A stretch of 64,000 nucleotides of DNA from Ectobacillus antri (GTDB lineage Bacteria > Bacillota > Bacilli > Bacillales > Bacillaceae_G). The number at the start of each line of letters is the position of its first letter. Position 1 is the stretch's first letter. The DNA lies in the NCBI RefSeq assembly GCF_003852715.1, contig NZ_RIAV01000018.1, positions 1 through 64,000 of the forward strand, written 5' to 3'. Below are positions 1 to 7,308 of the stretch, piece by piece. The translations under genes and the position numbers were made by a program. The notes beneath the pieces are model-generated. The model ran no database searches. It saw only the letters and a list, made by a program, of their open reading frames with translations, and was not told the DNA's origin.

Positions 1-210
1 GGGCAATGTGCTGACAAGCAGTGCAGAAGGTTTCGCAGCAGATAATCCGTTTGGATATGCGGGATACATGTATGATAAAGAAATCGGCATGTATTACCTC
101 ATGGCGCGGTATTACCATCCGGTGCATGGTGTGTTTATTTCGGTAGACCCAGATCCAGGTGACGCGGATGATCCGATTACGCAAAATGGGTATGCGTATG
201 CGAATAATAA
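1..210 (+). repeat. Rhs core direct repeat, copy 1
   Basis: Bases 1-210 match 4062-4271 with only a handful of differences (for example near 19, 31, 116 and 126). Beyond about 210 the two sequences fall off sharply, where the toxin tips become different. This is the conserved junction at which Rhs C-terminal cassettes are exchanged by recombination. Confidence 0.9.
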
Positions 211-706
211 TCCAGTAGTATATGTAGATCCAGATGGTCATTACTTTTGGGTTGTAATAAATGCTGGGTTCGCAGTATATGATGGCTATTCTGCTTATAA
301 ATCTGGAGCAAACGCTAGAACAATTGTAAGAAAGGCTGCTTTTGGTGCAATTGGCGGTGGTAGGTTTAAGTTAGCAGGTAAGATAGGTGCTACAGCGCTA
401 AAAAGAAGTAAAGGTAAAGGATTTGTATATTTAAGGACTTCAAATACAGGTGGAAAATATGTAGGTCAAGCTAAAAGTTTTTCTAGATATATGGCGAGGC
501 AAAAAGAACATCATAAAAAAAATCCTGGAAACACTTATACTTTCAGGGTAATTGGAAGGGCTAATCCTGGTAGACCTCTAAATGTGTTAGAACAAAACAT
601 GATTAATAGATATGGATATCCAAAAAGATATAAAGGTGTATTGGAAAATAAACGACACCAAATAAGTGAAAAGAACTGGAAGAAGTATGGAATTAAAAGA
701 TACTGA
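2..706 (+). CDS. Rhs-family C-terminal toxin cassette, GIY-YIG-like nuclease tip (5' end outside window)
   Basis: The reading frame is open from the first bases, so this is the 3' end of a longer gene or an orphan cassette. The first ~75 residues are the end of an Rhs core: YDKEIGMYYLMARYYHP, then a DP-rich stretch ending in NNNPVVYVDPDGH. After a hydrophobic/Gly-Ala linker, the last ~100 residues hold VYLRTSNTGGKYVGQA, a downstream SRYMARQKEH and an LEQNMI segment. These fit the GIY-YIG layout (two Tyr strands, Arg, Glu). In Rhs/polymorphic toxins the variable tip after the core is the toxic domain. A candidate immunity gene starts 20 bp downstream. The nuclease family call is by motif only. 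Confidence 0.72.
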   Translation, partial: GNVLTSSAEGFAADNPFGYAGYMYDKEIGMYYLMARYYHPVHGVFISVDPDPGDADDPITQNGYAYANNNPVVYVDPDGHYFWVVINAGFAVYDGYSAYKSGANARTIVRKAAFGAIGGGRFKLAGKIGATALKRSKGKGFVYLRTSNTGGKYVGQAKSFSRYMARQKEHHKKNPGNTYTFRVIGRANPGRPLNVLEQNMINRYGYPKRYKGVLENKRHQISEKNWKKYGIKRY

Positions 707-726
707 TAAAATGGGGTGATTAATTT

Positions 727-1092
727 ATGTTAGAGTCTCAAGAACATAAGAATTGGCGTGAGGAAAGGGACTTAGAAACAATTGCTTCTTTAAAGGAAGC
801 AGGATCTAACATATTTAAAATACATTATTTACAACATTATTTCTTCCCAAAAACAGAAGAAATGGCTCATAAGGTTGCTAAAACTTTATTTCAAGAAGGG
901 TTTGATGTATATGAACCTTTTACAGTTACAGATGAAGATGGTACAGAGTTTTTAGTGCTAAAGGCAGGCAAGAATTCCAGAATAAATGCAAAAGAAATAT
1001 TTGAATTAACTCGATTTATGACAGAATTAGCAATCAAAGAATTAGGGCAGGCAGATGACTATGATGGCTGGGAAACACAAGTCATAGAATAA
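727..1092 (+). CDS. RraB-like candidate immunity protein
   Basis: A 121-residue acidic protein directly follows the Rhs toxin tip with a 20 bp gap, the place where cognate immunity genes sit. Its second half reads like the RraB (RNase E inhibitor) fold: a charged strand region, then ELTRFMTELAIKELG and the terminal YDGWETQV, which resembles the Y/F-DGWE end typical of RraB-type proteins. RraB-like domains are known as immunity proteins in polymorphic toxin systems. That it neutralises the upstream GIY-YIG-like tip is inferred from position. A hairpin terminator follows. Confidence 0.6.
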   Translation: MLESQEHKNWREERDLETIASLKEAGSNIFKIHYLQHYFFPKTEEMAHKVAKTLFQEGFDVYEPFTVTDEDGTEFLVLKAGKNSRINAKEIFELTRFMTELAIKELGQADDYDGWETQVIE

Positions 1093-1116
1093 ATGTATTT
1101 CATTTATTAGCTGTAT

Positions 1117-1160
1117 AAAAGGCAAGTGCCGACGAATTTGTAAGGTTACTTGCCTTTTTG
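1117..1160 (+). terminator. Rho-independent terminator after toxin/immunity pair 1
   Basis: The arms AAAAGGCAAGT and ACTTGCCTTTT pair perfectly around a ~20 nt loop and end in a T-run. The hairpin separates the immunity gene from the LRR gene. Confidence 0.75.
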
Positions 1161-1203
1161 GAATCATTCATTGTAATAACTATTACTAAAAGTGGAGGTA
1201 TGA

Positions 1204-2217
1204 ATGAACGAATTTGAAATTCTTTCCCCGGATCGTGTACACATTCATGAAAATATTTCTGAGGATTCTATACAAAAAATTGCAATGAATTTAGAGGTGA
1301 AGTTTGTTCAAATTGCATGTGAATTATCTCAAGGCACATGGGATTTACTAAATAAAATTGTGTTTAAGGAGCGCAAAGATATCACATTAAGGTTATATGG
1401 TGACTATCTTGATGTAAGTTTTTTAAGATTTTTATATGAGGTGCAACATATTGCTATTGATTTATCAGAAGAGCCAAGAGGTCTAGAATACTTAGCTGTG
1501 TTAAGACAACTCAAATCTTTACATTTTCATATTTTTGAAATAGAAAATTTTGATGCCTTGCACGAAGTTTCCATTGATTTGGAATCATTAGGTATAGGAG
1601 AAACTCGCTCTAAAAAACCTACACTAAAGCCTATAGAACGTTTTAAACAGCTTAAGGATTTAGGTGTGGTCGGACACCAAAAGCACATTGAAGCATTAGC
1701 AAATCTGATACATTTACAAAAACTCATGTTGACATCTGTGACTACACCGAATTTGGAATATGTAGAGCGATTGAGGAATTTACAGTCTTTATGTATATCT
1801 TTTGGAGGTATCCATAATTTTAAAGCAATTGAAGGTATGAGCAATATCAAGCATCTTGACTTATATCAAATTCGTAAGTTACAGGATCTTTCATTTATTT
1901 CGCATCTCACAGGCTTACAGACTTTAACGTTAGGTGCATTGCCAAATGTAACGGAACTCCCTTCATTACAGGATTTGAGGTATCTTTATAAAATTGAGTT
2001 AGAAAATATGAAGGGATTGAAAAACCTAGATAGCTTAGAGTTTGCACCAGCACTATGCGAATTTTACCATTCTTCAGCTCAAAATATGCAGCCTGAGGAT
2101 TATATACCGTTACTGTCAAACAAGAATGTAAAAAAAGTTGGTTGTGGTTTTGGAAGCATAAAAAGAAATGATGCATTTAAGCAATTGGCAAATGAATTTC
2201 ATAAATTTGCATACTAA
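1204..2217 (+). CDS. Leucine-rich-repeat protein in Rhs island
   Basis: A 337-residue protein with no signal peptide. From about residue 90 it shows irregular ~22-residue leucine-rich units (LEYLAVLRQLKSLHF, IEALANLIHLQKLML, VERLRNLQSLCI, IEGMSNIKHLDL, ISHLTGLQTLTL, LQDLRYLYKIEL). RBS GTGGAGG precedes the ATG. LRR proteins are usually binding scaffolds and occur among immunity genes of polymorphic toxin loci. Position between two Rhs cassettes suggests an orphan immunity protein, but nothing in the sequence proves it. Confidence 0.55.
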   Translation: MNEFEILSPDRVHIHENISEDSIQKIAMNLEVKFVQIACELSQGTWDLLNKIVFKERKDITLRLYGDYLDVSFLRFLYEVQHIAIDLSEEPRGLEYLAVLRQLKSLHFHIFEIENFDALHEVSIDLESLGIGETRSKKPTLKPIERFKQLKDLGVVGHQKHIEALANLIHLQKLMLTSVTTPNLEYVERLRNLQSLCISFGGIHNFKAIEGMSNIKHLDLYQIRKLQDLSFISHLTGLQTLTLGALPNVTELPSLQDLRYLYKIELENMKGLKNLDSLEFAPALCEFYHSSAQNMQPEDYIPLLSNKNVKKVGCGFGSIKRNDAFKQLANEFHKFAY

Positions 2218-2279
2218 ATTTATTGTACATATAATTGAACACATAGTGCTAATTAATCATTGGAGTTAGTATAGTTTTA

Positions 2280-2299
2280 TGGACACATCTTAGTTAAGT
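2280..2299 (+). repeat. IS3-family left terminal inverted repeat
   Basis: TGGACACATCTTAGTTAAGT matches the reverse complement of the right end except for the four or so central bases. It starts with TG as IS3 ends do. Confidence 0.8.
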
Positions 2300-2333
2300 C
2301 CTTACAATGTAGTTCAAGGAAGGATGTGTCCGT

Positions 2334-2609
2334 ATGGAACGTAAAAATACAGGCAAAAAATACAATGAAGATTTTAAGAAAACAGTTGTGGACTTATATC
2401 ATTCCGGTACCTCTGTGAAAGAATTAAGTAACGAATATGGCGTTTCTGAAGTGACGATCTATAAATGGATCAAAGAATTTACTCCTATTGGAACGGGGGA
2501 AGAATCCCTCACTCCCAAAGAGCTGGCTGCCATTCAAAAGGAGAACCTTCGATTAAAACAGGAGATTGAAATCCTAAAAAAGGCTATGGCCATATTCGCG
2601 AAAAAGTAA
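2334..2609 (+). CDS. IS3-family transposase OrfA (helix-turn-helix)
   Basis: This 91-residue protein has an N-terminal HTH_Tnp_1-type helix-turn-helix (YNEDFKKTVVDLYHSG, then VSEVTIYKWIKEF). It ends in a leucine-rich coiled stretch (ENLRLKQEIEILKKAM) that mediates multimerisation. It binds the terminal repeats and is normally made alone or as an OrfAB fusion by -1 frameshifting at 2576-2582. Confidence 0.88.
   Translation: MERKNTGKKYNEDFKKTVVDLYHSGTSVKELSNEYGVSEVTIYKWIKEFTPIGTGEESLTPKELAAIQKENLRLKQEIEILKKAMAIFAKK
2576..2582 (+). other. Programmed -1 frameshift site (A AAA AAG)
   Basis: The heptamer is phased as A AAA AAG in the orfA frame. The -1 frame is open from here into orfB and encodes GYGHIREKV and onward, the expected OrfB start, before its first ATG at 2666. 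This is the standard IS3 way to make the OrfAB transposase. Confidence 0.8.
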
Positions 2610-2665
2610 ACGATACAGAGCTTACCGATTTTATTGATGAACACAAGAAACAGTACCCGGTTCAG

Positions 2666-3484
2666 ATGATGTGTGACGTGCTGGCTGTTCCGAGAAGTAC
2701 ATACTATCATTCATTACACAAAACAGAGTCAAACTGTGAACGTGAAAATCAAGAGTTAACCAAGAAAATCATTCAGATCCATCAAGAGAGTAAAGAACGG
2801 TATGGAGCTCCTAAAATTCATCAAACACTCCTGAAAGGTGGATATTCAGTGAGTTTGAAACGTGTACAGCGTCTCATGACAAAAGCAGAAATTCGTTCGA
2901 TTACCAAGAAAAAATACAGGCCTCATTCCAGCCGAGAAAAAGTGCTGGAACGTAAGAACCTGTTGGAAAGAGACTTCTCTACCACCACGATCAACGAAAA
3001 ATGGGTGGCAGATATCACCTACATTCACACATTGAGAGATGGTTGGTGTTACTTGGCTTCTGTGATGGATTTACACTCTAAGAAAATTGTGGGCTATTCA
3101 TTTTCGCGTTCGATGACAACAGACTTAGTAATGAAAGCTTTAGGAAACGCTTACTCTATACAAAAGCCGGCCAAAGGTTTACTCCTGCACACGGATTTAG
3201 GTTCCCAATATACAAGCTCTGTGTTTACAGAATACATTCAATCTCACGGCATCATTCAATCATTTAGCCAAAAAGGCTGTCCTTATGATAATGCCTGTAT
3301 CGAGTCATTTCACGCCATTTTAAAGAAAGAAGAAGTAAATCATGCGCAATATCTAGACTACCACTCTGCCAAACTAGCTATGTTTCAGTTTATTGAAGGT
3401 TGGTATAACAGAAAAAGAATACACAGCAGTCTGGGATACCAAACTCCTCAATCAATTGAAGATCAAATCAAACAATCAGCTTAA
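2666..3484 (+). CDS. IS3-family transposase OrfB (DDE integrase core)
   Basis: The ATG-started part is 272 residues, but the frame is open back to 2582 and is probably read mostly as the OrfAB fusion. It has the HTH_21-like segment (HQESKERYGAPKIHQTL) and the rve integrase core. The three acidic residues are visible: D in WVADITYI, D in LLLHTDLGSQYT and E in NACIESFHAILKKE, followed by WYNRKRIHSSLGYQTP, the usual IS3 C-terminal motif. No disabling change is seen. Confidence 0.9.
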   Translation: MMCDVLAVPRSTYYHSLHKTESNCERENQELTKKIIQIHQESKERYGAPKIHQTLLKGGYSVSLKRVQRLMTKAEIRSITKKKYRPHSSREKVLERKNLLERDFSTTTINEKWVADITYIHTLRDGWCYLASVMDLHSKKIVGYSFSRSMTTDLVMKALGNAYSIQKPAKGLLLHTDLGSQYTSSVFTEYIQSHGIIQSFSQKGCPYDNACIESFHAILKKEEVNHAQYLDYHSAKLAMFQFIEGWYNRKRIHSSLGYQTPQSIEDQIKQSA

Positions 3485-3485
3485 A

Positions 3486-3505
3486 ACTTAACTTTTTTGT
3501 GTCCA
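3486..3505 (-). repeat. IS3-family right terminal inverted repeat
   Basis: The reverse complement reads TGGACACAAAAAAGTTAAGT and pairs with the left end. It lies immediately after the orfB stop. Confidence 0.8.
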
Positions 3506-3543
3506 ACATATTGACTCAAATCCAGAATGGAGGCCTTAAGATA

Positions 3544-3879
3544 ATGAAAAATGAAAGTACAGAGTATGAATTATTATTTGAAAAGTATGTTAAGGATTTA
3601 GAAAGTGCTATTGAAGAAGAAAAAGAAAACATTGATGTCTCAGAAGGTGATAAAACATACAGATATGAATTAGCTATATCAGGAAGAGTTATCGATGTTT
3701 TTAGAAGATATTGGTTTGAGTGTGATAAATTAAACGATAACGAGGATATTGAAGAGTATGTTAATCCTAAAGACTTTGTCGTAGATTGGCTTTCTGGATT
3801 ACATCAAAATTTATATGAAATTATAAACTCACTACCATATTATCCTATTGGTATTGATGAAAACGGAGATTACTCTTAA
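3544..3879 (+). CDS. Small acidic protein, candidate orphan immunity protein
   Basis: I chose the ATG at 3544 because GGAGG at 3529-3533 sits 10 bp before it; an upstream TTG would lie inside the IS end. The product is a strongly acidic 111-residue protein with no recognised domain (ESTEYELLFEKYVKDLESAIEEE near the start, DFVVDWLSGLHQNLYEI near the end). It lies directly after the IS and before a second Rhs cassette. The size, charge and position fit an immunity gene whose toxin partner was displaced by the IS. The function is not established. Confidence 0.6.
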   Translation: MKNESTEYELLFEKYVKDLESAIEEEKENIDVSEGDKTYRYELAISGRVIDVFRRYWFECDKLNDNEDIEEYVNPKDFVVDWLSGLHQNLYEIINSLPYYPIGIDENGDYS

Positions 3880-3960
3880 TTCTATACAAAGAAATTGTAA
3901 GTAATAGCGCAAAGGAAAAGAATTAAATAGGTAAAATAATAATATTGAGAAGAAAAGGTT

Positions 3961-4761
3961 TTGCGAAGATGTATTCGTAAGACCTTTTTACATTATGGTG
4001 ATGTTATTGCGATGACAGACAGCACAGGCAAAGTCGTGGTGCAATATACGTACGACGCGTGGGGCAATGTGCTGACAAGTAGTGCAGAAGGCTTCGCAGC
4101 AGATAATCCGTTTGGATATGCGGGATACATGTATGATAAAGAAATCGGCATGTATTACCTCATGGCGCGGTATTATCATCCGGTGCACGGTGTGTTTATT
4201 TCGGTAGACCCAGATCCAGGTGACGCGGATGATCCGATTACGCAAAATGGGTATGCGTATGTAAATAATAATCCGGTTATGGGTATTGACCCAGATGGGC
4301 ACTTTTTCTGGCTAGCTGTGAATGCGGGGTTTGCAGCATATGATGGATATAAGGCTTATCGTGCAGGAGCTACTGTTGGAGGTATAGTAGGTGCAGCTGC
4401 GTTAGGTGCTGTTGGTGGATCGAGAATAAAAGGCGCTAAATTAGCAATAAAACCCTTTAAAAAACCTTTTCAAGTTCATCATTTTGCAACAAATAAAAGC
4501 AAACGTTATACAAAACACTTCCAAGAAATAGCCAATAAATATAATTTGGATTTAGATGCAGGTTGGAACAAAAAAAGGATGATACATCAAGGACGTCACC
4601 CTAATGCGTATCATGAATATATGTTAAGAAATATGAAAAAGATTGATAAACATGCTAAAGGAGATAGGGAGGCTTTTTTAAGGAGTTATAGGAGTTTAAG
4701 GAAACATGTTCAAAAAAATCCAGACATGTTATACTCAAGATATTGGAAAAATAGGAGATGA
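3961..4761 (+). CDS. Orphan Rhs C-terminal toxin cassette, HNH/AHH-like nuclease tip
   Basis: The product starts inside an Rhs core (HYGDVIAMTDSTGKVVVQYTYDAWGN), so the rest of the large Rhs protein is missing. The start at 3961 is a weak TTG and an in-frame ATG lies at 4012; expression may need recombination with a full rhs gene. After the shared core and a Gly/Ala-rich linker comes a tip containing VHHFATNKS and HQGRHPNAYHEYM. This His arrangement resembles the HNH/endonuclease VII superfamily toxins with the AHH motif. A likely immunity gene begins 8 bp after the stop. Confidence 0.7.
   Translation: MRRCIRKTFLHYGDVIAMTDSTGKVVVQYTYDAWGNVLTSSAEGFAADNPFGYAGYMYDKEIGMYYLMARYYHPVHGVFISVDPDPGDADDPITQNGYAYVNNNPVMGIDPDGHFFWLAVNAGFAAYDGYKAYRAGATVGGIVGAAALGAVGGSRIKGAKLAIKPFKKPFQVHHFATNKSKRYTKHFQEIANKYNLDLDAGWNKKRMIHQGRHPNAYHEYMLRNMKKIDKHAKGDREAFLRSYRSLRKHVQKNPDMLYSRYWKNRR
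4062..4271 (+). repeat. Rhs core direct repeat, copy 2
   Basis: About 98% identical to bases 1-210, in the same orientation and about 4.06 kb apart. Identity breaks down just after the NNNPV-DPDG codons. Recombination between the copies would delete the immunity genes and the IS and swap the toxin tip. Confidence 0.9.
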
Positions 4762-4769
4762 AATGATAT

Positions 4770-5309
4770 ATGACTCTAATCTTTGATTACTTAGATGAGA
4801 TGCAAAGTGATATAGTTTCTCTAAATACTGTAGAGTTAGAGCAAAAGTATTTTAATGTTTGTGTTCAAATATCTGGAAAAGATATGGCAGAACAGATAAA
4901 AAATATTAATACAACACATTATCAAGAGTTATTAGGTGAAGCTTTCACAAAAGCAATTAAAAGTTCACTTGATTCTGAAACTAAAGCCATTTACTTTGAG
5001 TATGATATGGATAATAATTGGAAGGGCACATACTACCTTTGTACGGAATACTATCCACTGTCCGAAGAAAATGATGATTGGGCATGTGAGTGGGAGGAAA
5101 GTATTGCAGGTCCATGTTTATTAGAATTTAGTAATTTGTATGACAATAAAGGTGGATTTAATAACAGTCTAAATATAGGAGTAACACTCTATCTTATTGC
5201 TAGAACAGTAGTAGTTTTTAGAGAAATAGCTACTAAATTTAATATAAATCTTCCATTATGTATAGCCTATCATGATCAAGATCCAATAATGCGAATTTAT
5301 GAGGAATAG
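4770..5309 (+). CDS. Candidate immunity protein for the HNH/AHH-like Rhs tip
   Basis: A 179-residue acidic soluble protein with no recognised family; it has a W/E-rich middle (DDWACEWEESIAGPCLLEF) and a hydrophobic helix (LNIGVTLYLIARTVVVF). A GGAG site overlaps the end of the toxin reading frame and the start follows it by 8 bp, so the two are co-transcribed and probably translationally coupled. The immunity role rests on this arrangement only. A terminator follows at 5403-5457. Confidence 0.6.
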   Translation: MTLIFDYLDEMQSDIVSLNTVELEQKYFNVCVQISGKDMAEQIKNINTTHYQELLGEAFTKAIKSSLDSETKAIYFEYDMDNNWKGTYYLCTEYYPLSEENDDWACEWEESIAGPCLLEFSNLYDNKGGFNNSLNIGVTLYLIARTVVVFREIATKFNINLPLCIAYHDQDPIMRIYEE

Positions 5310-5402
5310 GATTAAAAATCATAAGAATAGATTTTAGTGTAAACTCTAAGGTGGAAAGCTTTGTATATCCATGCGGTTAAAAAATTAATTGTCCTCAAGT
5401 AC

Positions 5403-5457
5403 AAAAGCACGTCATTCTTTTTTCTTATCCTACTAAGAAAGGGTGGCGTGCTTTTTT
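5403..5457 (+). terminator. Terminator closing the second Rhs cassette
   Basis: AAAAGCACG pairs with CGTGCTTTT across a ~36 nt loop, followed by more Ts. Confidence 0.55.
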
Positions 5458-5460
5458 ATG

Positions 5461-5488
5461 TGATATTAAGTAAAAAAAGTAGACACAG
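5461..5488 (+). repeat. 28 bp direct repeat, copy 1
   Basis: This matches 6766-6793 at 26 of 28 positions (core AGTAGACACAG). Read in reverse it begins TGTGTCTACTTTTT, which looks like a transposon end, but no transposase lies between the copies. The gerE fragment and a small ORF are enclosed. Confidence 0.7.
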
Positions 5489-5769
5489 TATATTAATCAC
5501 AGAGCTGTCAAAGAAATTGTTTAATTGCTCTTTTGTTGAGAATTTTTCGCATAGAACATAAAAGGAATGCAGTGTAGTAAAAACAGAATACTGATATGGT
5601 CAAAATCCATCTTCAGATGCATTGAATGCTCAGAAGGTGATTAAGCATCCTATACTTTTCAACCAGCTGACATATCCGTCCACCACCCTGCATAAACTAA
5701 TGGAAGGCCCCTATACATAACAAGAACGAGCAACCCTTCGCCCTCCCAAAAAAACTGCCGTGATGTATG
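5489..5769. other. Intergenic, no gene seen
   Basis: I see no supported gene here. Short reading frames overlap the 28 bp repeat and lack ribosome sites. The segment leads into the sigma-K-like promoter of the gerE fragment and may be part of the fragment's original upstream region. Confidence 0.5.
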
Positions 5770-5798
5770 CACCACGAGTCACATGTGTTCATACAATA
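5770..5798 (+). promoter_or_regulatory. Sigma-K-like promoter upstream of gerE fragment
   Basis: CATACAATA at 5790-5798 fits the sigma-K -10 consensus CATAnnnTA, with CACC at 5770-5773 as a -35 candidate and 16 bp between them. gerE is known to be transcribed by sigma-K in Bacillus, so the promoter is where it should be, about 60 bp before the start. Confidence 0.55.
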
Positions 5799-5860
5799 CA
5801 AAGACTAAATGAATACCCAAATCCCAATTTGGCTCAGGGCAGGCAAGGAGGGTTATACAG

Positions 5861-6094
5861 TTGAAGGAAAAAGACTTTGGATCTAAACCGTTACTTACGA
5901 AACGTGAGAGGGAAGTATTCGAGCTGCTTGTGCAAGACAAGACGACGAAAGAAATTGCCGGCGAATTGTTCATCAGCGAGAAAACAGTACGGAACCACAT
6001 CAGCAATGAGATGTGTGCCCTTTGCAAACAAAATCTTAGGATACATACGAAGGGTCTCTGGTGTCAGAGGCCTTTTTTCTTTACCTATTTATAA
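5861..6094 (+). pseudogene. gerE: 3'-degenerate gerE (LuxR-type sporulation regulator)
   Basis: The first ~49 residues (for example LLTKREREVFELLVQDKTTK and ISEKTVRNHISN) are almost the same as GerE, the 74-residue late mother-cell regulator. After HISN the sequence changes to EMCALCKQNLR and runs on to an unrelated end, so the last helix and the dimerisation end are lost. The TTG start has AAGGAGGGT 8 bp upstream. GerE acts on coat genes during late sporulation. This is probably a partial duplicate with an intact gene elsewhere; if not, the strain would lack GerE. Confidence 0.75.
6049..6078 (+). terminator. Terminator after gerE fragment
   Basis: GGTCTCTG and CAGAGGCC form an 8 bp stem (one G-T pair) with a GTGT loop and six Ts. 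Confidence 0.75.
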
Positions 6095-6454
6095 ATTCTG
6101 TTTCAACTCACTATAGTCTATTCATTGACAATTTTTATCTATGAAGGAGTTCTTGTGGCAAAATGCGAATTTTATACAATGAGGATATGCAAAATTTCAT
6201 GCAGTTTGCAGAAACATGTTCCATTCCTAAATGTAGCCATGTTAAGTGTGTATAAAAAGATGCATACATGATAATAGCGGGAGAGGCTTCAAGCCCTTCC
6301 CATTTCTGTGCTTTGAGGCATTTCCCAATGCTAATAATGTGACGTTATATCGACCAGGACCGTATGGGATATACAGAAGGCATTTCTTCTCCTCACTTAC
6401 AATTTACTGATAAAGGTATGTTACTGAATTTTTGAAGAAAAGAGGACCGGTTTT
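6095..6454. other. Intergenic, no gene seen
   Basis: This stretch has no reading frame with a credible ribosome site. There are AT-rich runs and a short ATGAAGGAG segment that closes quickly. It may be debris between the gerE fragment and the next small gene. Confidence 0.45.
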
Positions 6455-6736
6455 ATGAAGAGCATATATGAACAACACCAACATGCACACATTGGTTATT
6501 ATGAAAATGACTATGATCTAGAAGCGATAGGTTACAAAAAAGAAGGAATAGATGAATGGGATATATTTTTTGAACCAGAACACTACAAAGATGTTCATGT
6601 TCCTGAACAATATCCTTATATTCCAGGATACGGACATGAAATTGGAGTGATATATACTAACAATTTATTATTTGAAGAAGGAGCTGCTTTTTTTAAAAGG
6701 TGGTTACAAGATGCAAAAATTATTAACTACATATAG
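6455..6736 (+). CDS. Small acidic hypothetical protein
   Basis: A 93-residue protein rich in Asp, Glu and Tyr (YYENDYDLEAIGYKKEGIDEWDIFFEPEHY), with no signal peptide or recognised domain. GAGGACCGG lies a few bases before the ATG. Its acidity and aromatic content recall immunity proteins of the island, but there is no toxin next to it. A terminator follows at 6816-6845. Confidence 0.5.
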   Translation: MKSIYEQHQHAHIGYYENDYDLEAIGYKKEGIDEWDIFFEPEHYKDVHVPEQYPYIPGYGHEIGVIYTNNLLFEEGAAFFKRWLQDAKIINYI

Positions 6737-6765
6737 ACTCCAATGATAAATCTTATAATAACTAA

Positions 6766-6793
6766 TGATATTAGGTAAAGAAAGTAGACACAG
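6766..6793 (+). repeat. 28 bp direct repeat, copy 2
   Basis: Same orientation as 5461-5488, about 1.3 kb apart, differing at two A/G positions. Confidence 0.7.
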
Positions 6794-6815
6794 GATGTGT
6801 ATCGGAGTAATTAAG

Positions 6816-6845
6816 CACCAATAGCGCAGGCTATTGGTGTTTTTA
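6816..6845 (+). terminator. Rho-independent terminator
   Basis: CACCAATAG pairs with CTATTGGTG around a 6 nt loop and is followed by TTTTT. Confidence 0.8.
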
Positions 6846-7005
6846 TATTCCCCCATTTATGTACCCCTCCGTTAGGGGAGCGGTCAAATTAGAGATGTTG
6901 GAATTGATTTACTGCTAAGCTTTCGGGAAATCCAAAGAATATGCACCTGTTGAAGCAAGAAATGGTGCAATAACATTAAAAGTAAAAGAAGGAGGGATAA
7001 TTGCG

Positions 7006-7308
7006 ATGACGGATAACGAAGAATTGTTCAAAAAATTACAAGAACGGGCAATGGATATTAAGCAATTTAACGTTGAGCAGTTAGGGATCTTCGGTTCTTT
7101 TGCAAGAGGAGATGCGACAGAAACAAGCGATATTGATATACTGGTGAAGTTTAATGATGGACATAAAAAATTCAAATCGTACATGGGACTGAAATTCTAC
7201 TTGGAAGGATTGTTAGGCAGGGAGGTTGACCTCGTGACGAGTGAAAGTATTCGTAAAGAAATACAACCTCATATCAAGGAGGATATTCGGTATGTCCAAG
7301 GATTATAG
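7006..7308 (+). CDS. mntA: MntA-type nucleotidyltransferase antitoxin
   Basis: This 100-residue minimal nucleotidyltransferase has the GSFARGDATETSDIDILV signature: the GSxxRG loop and the DxD metal pair. MntA antitoxins AMPylate or otherwise neutralise HepT. GAAGGAGGG lies ~10 bp before the ATG, and the 3' end overlaps the hepT start by 17 bp. The antitoxin looks intact while its partner is interrupted. In-frame codons open before the ATG (from about 6922), but the RBS supports 7006. Confidence 0.85.
   Translation: MTDNEELFKKLQERAMDIKQFNVEQLGIFGSFARGDATETSDIDILVKFNDGHKKFKSYMGLKFYLEGLLGREVDLVTSESIRKEIQPHIKEDIRYVQGL

Larger units (their letters stand above)
2280..3505 (+). mobile_element. IS3-family insertion sequence, about 1.23 kb, apparently intact
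   Basis: The element is bounded by imperfect 20 bp inverted repeats (2280-2299 and 3486-3505) that begin TGGACACA and share AGTTAAGT inside. It carries overlapping-phase orfA and orfB in the order typical of IS3. The A AAA AAG slippery heptamer lies near the orfA end, and both frames are intact, so the element could be active. The bases outside the ends (TTTTA on the left, ACATA on the right) do not form an obvious target duplication. Confidence 0.88.

Noticed and set aside
5361-5561. 66-codon reading frame
   Set aside because: It spans a terminator hairpin and a 28 bp repeat and has no ribosome site.
5691-5699. Second sigma-K-like -10 (CATAAACTA)
   Set aside because: No -35 at the right spacing; the 5770-5798 site is better placed.
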